From Myxococcales bacterium (lineage in GTDB: Bacteria; Myxococcota_A; Bradymonadia; Bradymonadales; Bradymonadaceae), in the NCBI GenBank assembly GCA_007135085.1, contig SLJM01000168.1, positions 1 to 40,261 of the forward strand: DNA of 40,261 nt, in the 5' to 3' direction. Of this stretch, positions 1-8,170 are shown in pieces (position 1 is the stretch's first letter; each line of letters starts with the position of its first letter). The notes beneath the pieces were generated by a model. That model was not told where the DNA came from. It saw only the letters and a program-made list of their open reading frames with translations, and did no database searches. A program made the position numbers and the translations under genes.

Positions 1-92
1 AAATCGTCGATCACCAGAGACATGCCCAGACCGAGCATGATGATGAACAGGGATAATGGCAGCACGACCGAGGTGAGGATGCTCTCTTCCAT
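1..92 (-). CDS. Bile acid:sodium symporter-like protein, N-terminal fragment (partial)
   Basis: Reading the minus strand from an ATG at 92 gives 30 codons that run off the window edge. The peptide begins MEESILTSVV, then a hydrophobic stretch with LPLSLFIIMLGLGMSL, then VIDDF. The 'LPL-(8)-MLGLGMSL' pattern followed by a short polar turn is what the first membrane segment of SBF/BASS-family sodium-dependent transporters looks like; the family moves organic anions with Na+ across the inner membrane. Only the first helix is present, so the assignment rests on one motif. Upstream on the minus strand there is only a weak GAGA-type ribosome site. It is divergent from the DUF3943 gene, with about 210 bp between the two start codons. 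Confidence 0.55.
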   Translation of the reverse strand, partial: MEESILTSVVLPLSLFIIMLGLGMSLVIDD

Positions 93-195
93 GGAGATTT
101 TCTCGCGACGTTCGGGTCAGGTTCGGGAGGGTTGATTATCCGTTGATTTGACCTTATTTCGCAAGCGCGGACCGAGGGGAGACAGAGAGTTTGCC

Positions 196-209
196 TTAAC
201 GGTCGTTAA
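196..209. promoter_or_regulatory. Short palindrome TTAACG-GT-CGTTAA in the divergent gap
   Basis: The gap 93-304 between two divergent genes contains a perfect 6-bp inverted repeat with a 2-base centre, about 100 bp upstream of the DUF3943 start. Its position would suit an operator, but nothing links it to a known regulator. I could not pick out a convincing -35/-10 pair in this gap and see nothing else in it. Confidence 0.25.
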
Positions 210-304
210 TGACTACAACGTCGACGCCAGAGAGGTTCCTCTGTGTCGCAGGATAGAATGAAGCAGTGGTGCAGAGTTGATTGGTCAAAATTTTAAGGAG
301 TAGC

Positions 305-2197
305 ATGAGGATCGGGATTGGCTCGCTAATCTTTGGATGGTTGTTGGTCGCTGCTTTGCCGGCGGCGGCGCAGGAATATAAGCCCTTTTTATTCTCATTT
401 GGTGAGGGCCCGTCGTCGGAATGGTCCAGTGAGTTATGCGAGACGATAAGCGCCGCCCTTCCGGGCCATTGTCTATTTGTCGCGCAAGGAGGAGTGGATC
501 TTAGCGAGGAATACCAAAACGGGGCCTTTCGATACCACGTAGCCCTGGCGTTCAATGATGAGGGCAACCTCAAATTATCCCTCGACGATTGGGGGCGAAG
601 CCAGGCAGCGGAGGGGATTCTTCGACAGGAGTTTTCAGCCATCGATGGGGTGGGGCCGGAACGACAGGTCCTGGAAACGTTGGAGATGAATATCATCGAC
701 GGGCCCCTCGGCGGGCCGACCACGCCCGGTCTTCCTGCCAATCATTGGCGAAACGCCTTCTGGAACGGCCTGGCCCTCGGTCTGGCGACCTGGTGGTACC
801 TCAGCTATGACGATTTAAATTCGGAGGATTGGGATTTTACGGGGTTTTATACGGACGATCCCGAGCTGGAGATGCGGCCTCAGATCGAGAAATGGCGCGG
901 GCTGGACGGCTGGCGGTTCGACGACAATATCATGGTCTTCAACAGCCCTCTGCATCCCATGGCCGGGGCGGGCTATTATATCATGGCCCGTGGAAATAAT
1001 CTGGGGATATGGGGGGCGATTCTAACGGCAAATATCTCGTCATTTGTGTGGGAAGCGGTCATCGAGCACCACGAGGTGATGAGCATCAACGACTCGATCT
1101 ACACCGGGTTTGCCGGGATTCCCCTGGGGGAGGCCTATCATCAACTGGGCCAATTCTTTCGCAGCGGGGAGCGCAATTGGGTCAACCAGACCATGTCCTG
1201 GATCTTCGCCACCCATCTGCAGCTCCACGATCTGATCGACGGCACGGCGCCCCTATATCTGGGGGAGCGAGACGAGATGGGGTGGCCCGTCGACACCTGG
1301 AATCGGTTTGTCATCCAGCCCGGATTTAGCGCGGCGTCGACTCAGGGGAGCGAGGTGGTGCGCTATGACGGTGAGATCGCAGGATCGGCGGAACTGAAGA
1401 GACTCCCCGATTTTCGCCGCCAGGGTAGCCATAGCCAGTGGTTTACGGGGCCCATCGGCGTGGAGCTGGCCTCCAGTTTCTCCACCGGTCAGCCCGACGC
1501 CGGCGTCTATACCTGGCATCTATACGGGGCCCTGGATTTCGCCGGATATTATCACCAGAACCTGCGCAGCTCGCCGCGGGGAAAGGTAGGGGCCTCTCAT
1601 TTCGTCGGCCTGGGCATGGCCTTTAAGCATATCCAACATCGCTTCGACGGCTTTTTGGATCGCTACGGTATTATGAATCTGCCGGGCCTTCGGTTGGACA
1701 GCTCCTTTTTTGCGGGGCCCGTGGATCTGCGCTTTCGATGGGGAGTCCACCCCGATTTCACGCATACTGACGCTCTGGCCTATCCCACCTTTGAGGCCCA
1801 GTCGGGGCGACGGGCAGCGCGGACGGTGCTGGAAAACCACGGCTATTATTACGGCTGGGGCCTGACCAGCGCCCTGGGAGTAGAGCTCAATATGTCGCCC
1901 CTGCAGATAAGCTGGCAATGGGATCGCCACTGGGCACGCTCCATCAACGCCATGGATCGCTATCGCGACGACGAAGAGCGCTTCGGGCCCGATCTGGATG
2001 GCTATCTCACCTTGACCGATCAGCACGACAACCATCGGTTGAGCGCCATGGTCGATATCCCTGGCATCTCGCCGTTGCAGGCCGGCGTCATCGGTGAGTG
2101 GCGAGGACGGCAGGGGATGGTCGACGACGGTGACCAGCGATGGCGCGCCGAGTTGAGCGAATTGCGCGGCTTAGGAGTGGTGCGGCTGGTGTATTGA
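305..2197 (+). CDS. DUF3943 domain-containing exported/outer-membrane protein
   Basis: A 630-residue protein. The reading frame is open from a TTG at 281, but the ATG at 305 has an AAGGAG site four bases upstream and opens a clean signal peptide (MRIGIGSLIF, a hydrophobic core, then PAAAQ), so 305 is preferred. Roughly residues 145-290 match the DUF3943 pattern: WRFDDNIMVFNSPLHPMAGAG, YYIMARGNN, then SSFVWEAVIEHHEV, SINDSIYTGFAGIPLGEA. The rest is rich in alternating aromatic residues and ends in LGVVRLVY, consistent with beta strands of an envelope protein. The family has no established function. It is followed after 65 bp by the E1 alpha gene on the same strand, but there is no sign that they work together. 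Confidence 0.7.
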   Translation: MRIGIGSLIFGWLLVAALPAAAQEYKPFLFSFGEGPSSEWSSELCETISAALPGHCLFVAQGGVDLSEEYQNGAFRYHVALAFNDEGNLKLSLDDWGRSQAAEGILRQEFSAIDGVGPERQVLETLEMNIIDGPLGGPTTPGLPANHWRNAFWNGLALGLATWWYLSYDDLNSEDWDFTGFYTDDPELEMRPQIEKWRGLDGWRFDDNIMVFNSPLHPMAGAGYYIMARGNNLGIWGAILTANISSFVWEAVIEHHEVMSINDSIYTGFAGIPLGEAYHQLGQFFRSGERNWVNQTMSWIFATHLQLHDLIDGTAPLYLGERDEMGWPVDTWNRFVIQPGFSAASTQGSEVVRYDGEIAGSAELKRLPDFRRQGSHSQWFTGPIGVELASSFSTGQPDAGVYTWHLYGALDFAGYYHQNLRSSPRGKVGASHFVGLGMAFKHIQHRFDGFLDRYGIMNLPGLRLDSSFFAGPVDLRFRWGVHPDFTHTDALAYPTFEAQSGRRAARTVLENHGYYYGWGLTSALGVELNMSPLQISWQWDRHWARSINAMDRYRDDEERFGPDLDGYLTLTDQHDNHRLSAMVDIPGISPLQAGVIGEWRGRQGMVDDGDQRWRAELSELRGLGVVRLVY

Positions 2198-2262
2198 GGG
2201 GCCGTGACTAATTTTTTAGGGACGGAGCGAAGTACGACCCAAAAGTCTATGAGGGGGGAGCA

Positions 2263-3225
2263 ATGGCAGAGGAGCGCTTTTGTGGGCCGGCCCACCGCTT
2301 TGCGGCGACGGCCGGCTCGACGGGGGAGAAATTATACGCCCAGATGCGGTTGATTCGGCGCTTCGAAGAGGAGTTGCTGGCCCGCTTTGAAGAGGGGCAG
2401 CTCGCGGGCACCACCCACGCCTGCATCGGTCAGGAGGCCGACGCCGCAGGGGTTATAAACCACCTGCGCCAGGGGGATGTGGTCTTTAGTAACCATCGCT
2501 GCCACGGTCATTTTCTGGCCTATTCAGATCGCCCCGATCTGCTGGCCGCCGAGGTGATGGGCCGGGCCACGGGATTGGTCAAGGGACGGGGGGGAAGCCA
2601 GCATATTTGCTGGGAGAATTTCTACTCCAATGGCATCCAGGGTGGGATTGTGCCCGTGGCGTTGGGCATGGGCCTGGCCGAACGGGCCTGCGGCCGCGCC
2701 GGGATTTCCGTGGTCTTTTTGGGCGACGGCACCCTCGGCGAGGGGGTGGTCTATGAGGCGTTGAATATGGCCTCCCTGTGGTCGGCGCCGGTTCTCTTCG
2801 TCGTCGAAGACAACCGCTGGGCCCAGTCCACACCGGTGGAAAAGGAGCTGGCCGGGGAGATGGTCGCCCGCGCAAAGGCCTTCGGCATCGACGCCGGCGA
2901 GGTGGAGAGTACGGACGCCGAAGAGCTCTACGAGCATTTTGGCCCCCTCGTCGACGAGGTGCGACGTCAGGGCAAGCCCCGGATGGAGGTCATTCATACC
3001 TATCGGCTCTGCCATCACTCCAAGAGCGACGATATGCGGCCCCGCCAGGAGGTGGAGGCACGCAAAGCCGGCGATCCCCTGCCGCTGCAGAGAGCGCGGC
3101 TCGATGACGAAGCTGCGGCCAGGATCGAAAAAGAGGTGGAGGCCCGCATCGATCGAGCCTTTCAGTGGGCTCTGGATCAGCCCTTCCCGGGGCCGGAGTC
3201 CATAAGTGATCCCCTGGCCCGGTAG
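2263..3225 (+). CDS. Thiamine diphosphate-dependent 2-oxoacid dehydrogenase, E1 alpha subunit
   Basis: A 320-residue protein of the pyruvate/acetoin/branched-chain dehydrogenase E1 alpha family, which with E1 beta decarboxylates a 2-oxo acid and reductively acylates a lipoyl group. The start has a GGGGGAG site just upstream. Visible hallmarks are MRLIRRFEEEL near the N-terminus, the phosphorylation-loop-like region with SNHRCHGHFLAYS, GRGGSQHI, and the ThDP/Mg2+ motif GDGTLGEG...EALNMASLW...VEDNRWAQST around residues 150-190. Length is normal for the two-subunit (alpha2beta2) type. The E1 beta gene follows after 68 bp, then a lipoyl protein with a sugar acyltransferase domain. The 2-oxo acid cannot be read from sequence. 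No dihydrolipoamide dehydrogenase (E3) gene lies in the window, so E3 would have to be shared from elsewhere. The identity as an E1 alpha is clear; the role in sugar acylation is inference from context. Confidence 0.9.
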   Translation: MAEERFCGPAHRFAATAGSTGEKLYAQMRLIRRFEEELLARFEEGQLAGTTHACIGQEADAAGVINHLRQGDVVFSNHRCHGHFLAYSDRPDLLAAEVMGRATGLVKGRGGSQHICWENFYSNGIQGGIVPVALGMGLAERACGRAGISVVFLGDGTLGEGVVYEALNMASLWSAPVLFVVEDNRWAQSTPVEKELAGEMVARAKAFGIDAGEVESTDAEELYEHFGPLVDEVRRQGKPRMEVIHTYRLCHHSKSDDMRPRQEVEARKAGDPLPLQRARLDDEAAARIEKEVEARIDRAFQWALDQPFPGPESISDPLAR

Positions 3226-3293
3226 AGGGGGGCTGAGAAGGTTGGCGAGAGTATTCGAAACACTGCACCGAAGTTGTCTGTGACGAGGTCGAC

Positions 3294-4340
3294 ATGGGAC
3301 GTACCGTATTGAGTTCGCTAAACGAATCCCTGCATCGGATGATGGGCGACGACGACCGGGTCATTGTTCTCGGCGAGGATCTGCTCGACCCCTATGGGGG
3401 TGCATTTAAGGTGACCAAAGGGTTGTCCACCGAATTTCCGGAGCGGGTGTGGACCACGCCCATTTCGGAGGCCGGCTTTGTGGGCGTGGCCACGGGGATG
3501 GCCATGCGGGGACTGCGCCCGGTGGTGGAGATCATGTTCGGCGACTTCGTCTTGCTCGCCGCCGATCAGCTCATCAACCACGCCGCCAAATTCCGCTGGA
3601 TGTACGGCGACCGAGTCGACGTGCCCCTGGTGGTGCGCCTTCCCATGGGCGGGCGCCGCGGCTATGGACCCACCCACAGCCAGACGTTGGAGAAGCATTT
3701 CTTAGGCGTGCCGGGCCTGGTCGTGGTGGCCGTCAATCCCCTGATCGACCCGGGAGAGTTGCTGGAGACGGCGGTGCTCAAAGACGACCGGCCCCTGTTA
3801 TTTATTGAAAATAAGAAGATGTACGCTCGGCCTGTGCGAGCTGCCATCGACGGTCGAATCGGAGCGCTGCGGGTGCGACGGACCGAAGGCGACTATCCGA
3901 CGGTCACCGCCGGATTCGGCGGGCCTCAAACGGCGGAGGCCACTCTCGTGGCCTACGGGGGAATGGTCGAGATCGCCCTGGCGGCCGCCGAGGAGATGCT
4001 CATCGAAGAGGAGCGCTACGTCGAGGTCGTGGTGCCCACGGCGCTAAACCCCTTCGACGTGACGCCAGTCTTGGAGTCGCTGGCCACCACGGGCAGGCTC
4101 GTGGTCTGCGAGGAGGCCAGCGCCGCCGCCGGATTCGGCGCCGAGGTCACCGCCGCCGTCTGCGACCAGGGCTTTGACCTCTTGCGCGCCGCCCCGATGC
4201 GGGTCGCCGCCAAAGCTGTACCCATCGCCAACGCCCCGCCTCTGGAGCAGGCCATCCTGCCCGGCCAGGAGGATATCGTCGCCGCCCTGAGAAAAAGCCT
4301 CGGCGGGCGGGGGCAATCCATTCGTATCGCCACAGGGTAG
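3294..4340 (+). CDS. 2-oxoacid dehydrogenase E1 beta subunit
   Basis: A 348-residue protein, normal length for the transketolase-like beta chain that completes the ThDP active site of E1. Motifs include LNESLHRMMGDDDRVIVLGED, GGAFKVTKGLSTEF, TTPISEAGFVGVATGMAMRG, RPVVEIMFGDF (the conserved block that binds ThDP) and RLPMGGRRGYGPTHSQTLE. The C-terminal transketolase domain shows NPFDVTPVLESLATTGRLVVCEEA near residues 250-270. A GAGG site lies five bases before the ATG. It is co-oriented with E1 alpha (68 bp upstream) and the lipoyl-acyltransferase hybrid (100 bp downstream, separated by a short inverted repeat). With E1 alpha it should form a functional E1; substrate not determinable. Confidence 0.9.
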   Translation: MGRTVLSSLNESLHRMMGDDDRVIVLGEDLLDPYGGAFKVTKGLSTEFPERVWTTPISEAGFVGVATGMAMRGLRPVVEIMFGDFVLLAADQLINHAAKFRWMYGDRVDVPLVVRLPMGGRRGYGPTHSQTLEKHFLGVPGLVVVAVNPLIDPGELLETAVLKDDRPLLFIENKKMYARPVRAAIDGRIGALRVRRTEGDYPTVTAGFGGPQTAEATLVAYGGMVEIALAAAEEMLIEEERYVEVVVPTALNPFDVTPVLESLATTGRLVVCEEASAAAGFGAEVTAAVCDQGFDLLRAAPMRVAAKAVPIANAPPLEQAILPGQEDIVAALRKSLGGRGQSIRIATG

Positions 4341-4351
4341 AAGTAGCCAGC

Positions 4352-4406
4352 TTCACCGCAGAGGGCGCACTTAAATCTCAGAGAACTCTGCGACCTTTGC
4401 GGTAAA
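4352..4406. repeat. Imperfect inverted repeat with ACCGCAGAG-type arms
   Basis: The arms are TTCACCGCAGAGGGCGCA (4352-4369) and TCTGCGACCTTTGCGGTAAA (4387-4406). They pair as ACCGCA/TGCGGT plus AGG/CCT and CGCA/TGCG, with the inner bases forming the loop. It lies directly after the E1 beta stop and before the strong ribosome site of the next gene, so a transcript would fold here without blocking that site. I recall similar ACCGCAGAG palindromes as dispersed repeats in many environmental bacteria; that is recollection, not something tested here. Confidence 0.55.
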
Positions 4407-4440
4407 TAATTCACTCGATCGTCGATCTTGGAGGGAGATA

Positions 4441-5529
4441 ATGCAGATACTTCGCGTGCCGCAGATAAATGCCAATGAGGAAGAGGTGGAGGTCGTCGAC
4501 GTGGTCGTCAGCAACGGCGACCAGGTCGAGGAGGGAGACCTTTTGTATGTGCTCGAGTCCACGAAGGCCACCATGGAGGTCGAGGCTCCGCGGGCCGGGT
4601 TTGTGCGCCGTCTCGAGATCGAGGAGGGCGACCGGGTGGGCGTCGGCGAGGTGTTATGTGTGCTCACCGAAGGGGCCGACGATCCGGTGGAGCTCGGTGA
4701 GGAGGAGCAAAAGAAGCGACGCGACGACGGCCTCCGGGCCACCCGAAAGGCGGCGGCCCTCATCGATGAATATGGGCTCGACGCCGACGAGATCACCCAT
4801 CAGGGGATCTTGACCGAGCGCGACGTACTCCAATTTATGCAGCACGACCGCGGTGATCTGCGCTCGCCGAAGGATCAGCCCGCCACTCAGAGAGCTGCGG
4901 TGATCGACAATAGTTCGGCCGGGTTGGTCATCTACGGTGCCGGCGGGCACGCCCGGGTGATCATCGATCTGATCCGCGAGGGACGCCGCGATCTGAGCAT
5001 CGTCGGTATTGTCGACGACTCGCCGGATCGTCCCGACCAGGTCATGGGGGTGCCCGTGGTGGGCGACGCCAACCGACTGCATGAGCTGCGCGAGCGCGGC
5101 GTGGAGATGGCCGCCTTAGGGATCGGCGCCGTGACCCATAATGCCCTGCGGGCCGAGCTCTTCGATCGCCTTCGCCACCAGCAGTTTCGGCTGCCAAATC
5201 TGATCCATCCCCGGGCCGTCGTCGAGCCCTCGGTGCGTATGGGGCAGGGAAACCAGATCTTTGGCGGCGCCGTCGTCAGCTCCAACGTGGAGCTTGCGGA
5301 TAATACGATCATCAACAGCAATGCCGTTATCAGCCACGATTGCCGAATCGGCGATCATGCCCATATCACGCCGGGCGCCCTGTTGGCCGGCGGCGTCATG
5401 GTCGGCGAGCGGACGGTCATCGGCATGGCGGCCACGATCTATCTCGGCGTCGATATCGGCGTCGACGTCGTCGTGTCCAACGGACAGGACGTGGTGGCAG
5501 ACGTTGGCGACGGGAAAGTGGTGCGGTAG
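4441..5529 (+). CDS. Hybrid E2-like protein: lipoyl domain + subunit-binding-like domain + PglD/NeuD-type acyltransferase
   Basis: A 362-residue protein with three parts. Residues 1-80 are a lipoyl/biotinyl domain with the attachment loop ESTKATMEV, putting the modifiable lysine at K42; the ES-K-A form is lipoyl-like rather than the biotin AMKM. Residues about 98-134 (ATRKAAALIDEYGLDADEI, then TERDVLQFM) resemble the E1/E3-binding domain of E2 chains. From about 162 on it is a PglD/NeuD-type sugar acyltransferase: Rossmann-like N-terminus VIYGAGGHARVIIDLI, DDSPDRP, then hexapeptide-repeat left-handed beta-helix with ISHDCRIGDHAHITPGA, where H299 fits the catalytic His of PglD. The classical E2 catalytic domain (HxxxDG) is absent. 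Start ATG has a strong GGAGG site. Following E1 alpha and beta, it suggests that an acyl group made from a 2-oxo acid is carried on K42 and passed to a sugar amine or hydroxyl. Domain calls are clear; acyl channelling is my inference. Confidence 0.85.
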   Translation: MQILRVPQINANEEEVEVVDVVVSNGDQVEEGDLLYVLESTKATMEVEAPRAGFVRRLEIEEGDRVGVGEVLCVLTEGADDPVELGEEEQKKRRDDGLRATRKAAALIDEYGLDADEITHQGILTERDVLQFMQHDRGDLRSPKDQPATQRAAVIDNSSAGLVIYGAGGHARVIIDLIREGRRDLSIVGIVDDSPDRPDQVMGVPVVGDANRLHELRERGVEMAALGIGAVTHNALRAELFDRLRHQQFRLPNLIHPRAVVEPSVRMGQGNQIFGGAVVSSNVELADNTIINSNAVISHDCRIGDHAHITPGALLAGGVMVGERTVIGMAATIYLGVDIGVDVVVSNGQDVVADVGDGKVVR

Positions 5530-5540
5530 GTTCTACGATG

Positions 5541-5610
5541 GCGGCAGTGCCGTAGCAGTAGCAGTGTCGTTGCAGTTCCCAAAACCCACCACCCAAAACC
5601 CACCACCCCC
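5541..5610. repeat. Single-arm low-complexity element (relative of the 16.5 kb element)
   Basis: The stretch reads CAGTAGCAGTGTCGTT, CAGTTCCC and then repeated CCCACCACCC words up to CACCACCCCC at 5610. The right half of the element at 16494-16733 has the same order: CAGTAGCAGTGGCAGTGTCGTT, CAGTT, TTCCC, CCCACTACCC words, CACCACCCCC. Here only one arm exists, so no long hairpin forms. It ends exactly at the TTG proposed as start of the next gene and leaves no ribosome site in front of it. Confidence 0.5.
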
Positions 5611-6372
5611 TTGTTCTTCCTAAAAAAAATCATCGTCGTCCTCACCTCGCCGCTGACCTTTTTGTTCCTGGTCGTACTCGCGGCAGCACTCTGGACCTGG
5701 CGGCGGCCCGAGAGTCCCTGGCCGAAGCGGGTCTTTCTAGCTGTGGGGGTAGCCTTTTTTCTCGTGACCTTGGGTCCCTTCGGGGGGCTGCTTCTGGGGC
5801 CCATCGAGTCGGTTCACCCGCCGTTGAGTGATCTCGAGGAGGCCAGTCAAGCCGGTCACGTCGTGGTCCTGGGCGGCGGATATCGAGCGCGGGAGCAGGG
5901 GCCGGTGACCTCCGAACTCGCCACGTCGACGACGATTCGACTCAACGAGGGCATTCGGATTCATCGGGCCTTAGTCGATACAACCCTGGTCGTCAGCGGG
6001 GCGTCGATTTATCAGGAGGGGTCGACGGCGCAAGCCGCGGCCCAATTGGCGATCGCCATGGGCGTGCCCGCCGAGGAGATCGCCGTTGAAGATAGGCCAC
6101 GAGATACGGCCGAGGAGGCCGCGGCGGTCTACGGGCTGGCCGGGGAGGGAGCGACGATCGTGCTTGTCACCAGCGCCTCCCATATGCCCCGGGCGGTGCA
6201 CCTATTCGAACGCCGGGGCTTCGAGGTCATCCCGGCGCCGACCAATCATCTCACCGAAGAATCCTGGCTTCGCTCGGGAACGCTGTGGCCCAGCGCCCAG
6301 AACGTGCGAATGGTGGAGCGAGCGCTCTACGAATATCTGGGGCTGCTGTGGGTGTGGATAGGCGGGGAGTGA
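5611..6372 (+). CDS. YdcF/ElyC-like DUF218 membrane protein
   Basis: About 253 residues. Two hydrophobic segments lie at the N-terminus (about residues 5-27 and 38-60), followed by the DUF218 domain: HVVVLGGGYRAREQG, SELATSTTIRLNEGIRIHR, LVVSGASIYQEGST, EDRPRDTAEEA and VTSASHMPRAVHLFERRGFEVI. The family includes ElyC/SanA/YdcF, linked to envelope integrity and lipid-carrier metabolism, with the domain usually facing the periplasm. The start is uncertain: the TTG at 5611 gives the hydrophobic start FFLKKIIVVL but has only C-rich repeat DNA in front and no Shine-Dalgarno site. No better in-frame codon with a ribosome site is visible. It follows the hybrid acyltransferase by 81 bp; an involvement in handling lipid-linked glycans would fit but is unproven. 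Its stop codon abuts the palindrome at 6373-6526. Confidence 0.75.
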   Translation: MFFLKKIIVVLTSPLTFLFLVVLAAALWTWRRPESPWPKRVFLAVGVAFFLVTLGPFGGLLLGPIESVHPPLSDLEEASQAGHVVVLGGGYRAREQGPVTSELATSTTIRLNEGIRIHRALVDTTLVVSGASIYQEGSTAQAAAQLAIAMGVPAEEIAVEDRPRDTAEEAAAVYGLAGEGATIVLVTSASHMPRAVHLFERRGFEVIPAPTNHLTEESWLRSGTLWPSAQNVRMVERALYEYLGLLWVWIGGE

Positions 6373-6526
6373 CCGTTCTCGCTACGCTCGCGTGGTTAGT
6401 AGTTCGTAGTTTCGTTCGCTGCGCTCACTGTGGTTAACGGCGCCCTGCGATGATATCAAGTTCCGCTTTACCTTGATCGTTAAACCATCAACCACCAACC
6501 ACCAACCACGCGAGCGTAGCAAACCA
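6373..6526. repeat. Palindromic element A with GGTTRGT arms and CGCCCTGCG core
   Basis: It fills the whole gap between two convergent stop codons (TGA of the YdcF-like gene, TGA of prfC). The left arm at 6381-6409 (GCTACGCTCGCGTGGTTAGT and on) is complementary to 6490-6520 (ACCAACCACGCGAGCGTAGC at its end). An inner stem pairs GGTTAACG (6432-6439) with CGTTAAACC (6479-6487) and ATCAAG with CTTGAT. The core GGCGCCCTGCGATGAT recurs in the elements at 10.75 and 20.4 kb. It could act as a bidirectional terminator, though there is no long T-tract. Confidence 0.7.
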
Positions 6527-8170
6527 TCAGAATTCGTAGCGCTTGCCGTGCAACTGCTCCAGGCCTGGCGTGCCGGGAGGGTTGGGCAGGAGCACCAGGT
6601 CGGGATATTGCTGCTTGGTATAGTTGAGGGCCCAGTTATTGCGGAAGAGCAATAGGGGCAGGTCGTCGCGATCGTGGACCACTTTGAGGTAGTCGGCGCG
6701 GTTGAGGGCGGCCTCGTCGAATTCCTCGTTTTCGATCCACCGGGCGTGCTGGAAGTCCAGGCGGCGAAGGCGGATCTCGACGTTATATTCGTGTTCCAGG
6801 CGGAATTTGAGGACCTCGAACTGCAGGATACCCACGGCGCCGACGATGATGTCCAGGCTGCCCTTTTCGGGCTGGCGAAAGACCTGGATCGTACCCTCTT
6901 CGGAGAGCTGGTTGAGCCCCTTATTGAGCTGCTTTCGTTTCAGGGCGTCCTGGATCTCGACCACGGCGAAATGCTCGGGCATAAAGCGGGGGATATCCAC
7001 GTCGTCGATGGGCTCGCCGGTATAGATCATATCGCCGATGCGGAATCGGCCCGGGTCATAGAGGCCGACGATATCGCCGGCGAAAGCCTGGTCGGCCATC
7101 TCCCGGTCGGAGGCCATCATCTGCTGGGGATAGGCCAGCTTGATCTGGCGCTCTGTGCGCTTGAGCTGGGCCTGCATATCCTTTTCGAAGACCCCGGAGG
7201 TGATGCGCACGAAGGCCAGGCGATCCCGGTGAGCGGGGTTCATATTGGCCTGAATCTTAAAGACGAAGCCCGAAAAGTCGGGACGCGTGGGCTCCGTATG
7301 TTTCTGGCGAGCCTGATCGGGAGAGGGCGCCATATCGACGAAGGCGTCCAGAAAGGGACGGACCCCGAAGTTGGTGATCGCCGAGCCGAAGAACATGGGC
7401 GTGAGCTCGCCATCGCGCACGCGCTCCAGATCGAAGGGGTCGCCGGCGATGTCCAAGAGCTCTACGTCTTCCAAAAGTTGTTCGTAGCGCTTGGGCCCGA
7501 GCCGGGTTTCGACCTGAGGGTCGTCGAGAGCCATGCGCTCTTCTTCGATGATCTTGGAGCCGTGGCTTCCGGCGGAGTCGAAGAGAATGAGCTCTTCGTT
7601 GAGCCGGTCGTAGACACCCTTGAATTCGTTGCCCTGGCCCACGGGCCAGTTGATGGGACAGGAGCGGATCCCGAGGATATCCTCGATCTCCTCCATGAGC
7701 TCCAAGGGCTTTCGGCCGAAGCGATCCATCTTATTGACGAAGGTGAAGATCGGGATCTTTCGCATGGCGCAGACTTTAAATAATTTCAAAGTCTGAGCCT
7801 CCACGCCCTTGGCGACGTCCATGAGCATCACTGCACTGTCGGCGGCGGCCAGGGTTCGATAGGTATCCTCACTGAAGTCGGCGTGGCCCGGGGTGTCCAG
7901 CAGGTTGATGGAGTAATCGTGGTAGGGAAATTGGAGGACCGAGGAGGTCACGGAGATGCCCCGCTGCTTTTCGAGCTCCATCCAGTCCGACACGGCGTGT
8001 TTGGCGGCCCGCCGGCTCTTGACGCTTCCCGCCAGGTGAATGGCCCCACCGTAGAGGAGGAGCTTTTCGGTGAGCGTCGTCTTACCGGCGTCGGGGTGAG
8101 AGATGATGGCGAAGGTGCGGCGGCGGCCGACTTCGCGCTCCATGACTTTTTCGGATATTTCTGCGCTCAT
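6527..8170 (-). CDS. prfC: Peptide chain release factor 3
   Basis: A 547-residue translational GTPase that removes RF1/RF2 from the ribosome after peptide release. G-domain motifs are all present: SHPDAGKTTLTEKLL (P-loop, K30), GISVTSSV (G2), DTPGHADFSEDTYRTL (G3) and NKMDRFGR (G4). The C-terminal half shows RF3 blocks such as GDIVGLYDPG, GDMIYTGEP and GAVGILQFEVLKFRLEHEYNVE. The frame is open another 70 codons upstream through repeat DNA, but family alignment puts the start at the ATG at 8170 (MSAEISEKVMEREV); no good Shine-Dalgarno site is visible. It sits between two related palindromic elements and separates the two glycan-related gene sets; it looks like a housekeeping gene unrelated to them. 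Confidence 0.96.
   Translation of the reverse strand: MSAEISEKVMEREVGRRRTFAIISHPDAGKTTLTEKLLLYGGAIHLAGSVKSRRAAKHAVSDWMELEKQRGISVTSSVLQFPYHDYSINLLDTPGHADFSEDTYRTLAAADSAVMLMDVAKGVEAQTLKLFKVCAMRKIPIFTFVNKMDRFGRKPLELMEEIEDILGIRSCPINWPVGQGNEFKGVYDRLNEELILFDSAGSHGSKIIEEERMALDDPQVETRLGPKRYEQLLEDVELLDIAGDPFDLERVRDGELTPMFFGSAITNFGVRPFLDAFVDMAPSPDQARQKHTEPTRPDFSGFVFKIQANMNPAHRDRLAFVRITSGVFEKDMQAQLKRTERQIKLAYPQQMMASDREMADQAFAGDIVGLYDPGRFRIGDMIYTGEPIDDVDIPRFMPEHFAVVEIQDALKRKQLNKGLNQLSEEGTIQVFRQPEKGSLDIIVGAVGILQFEVLKFRLEHEYNVEIRLRRLDFQHARWIENEEFDEAALNRADYLKVVHDRDDLPLLLFRNNWALNYTKQQYPDLVLLPNPPGTPGLEQLHGKRYEF

Noticed and set aside
6674-7783. 369-codon plus-strand open frame
   Set aside because: Exactly antisense to prfC, whose motifs are complete; the frame is a by-product of GC-rich codon use.
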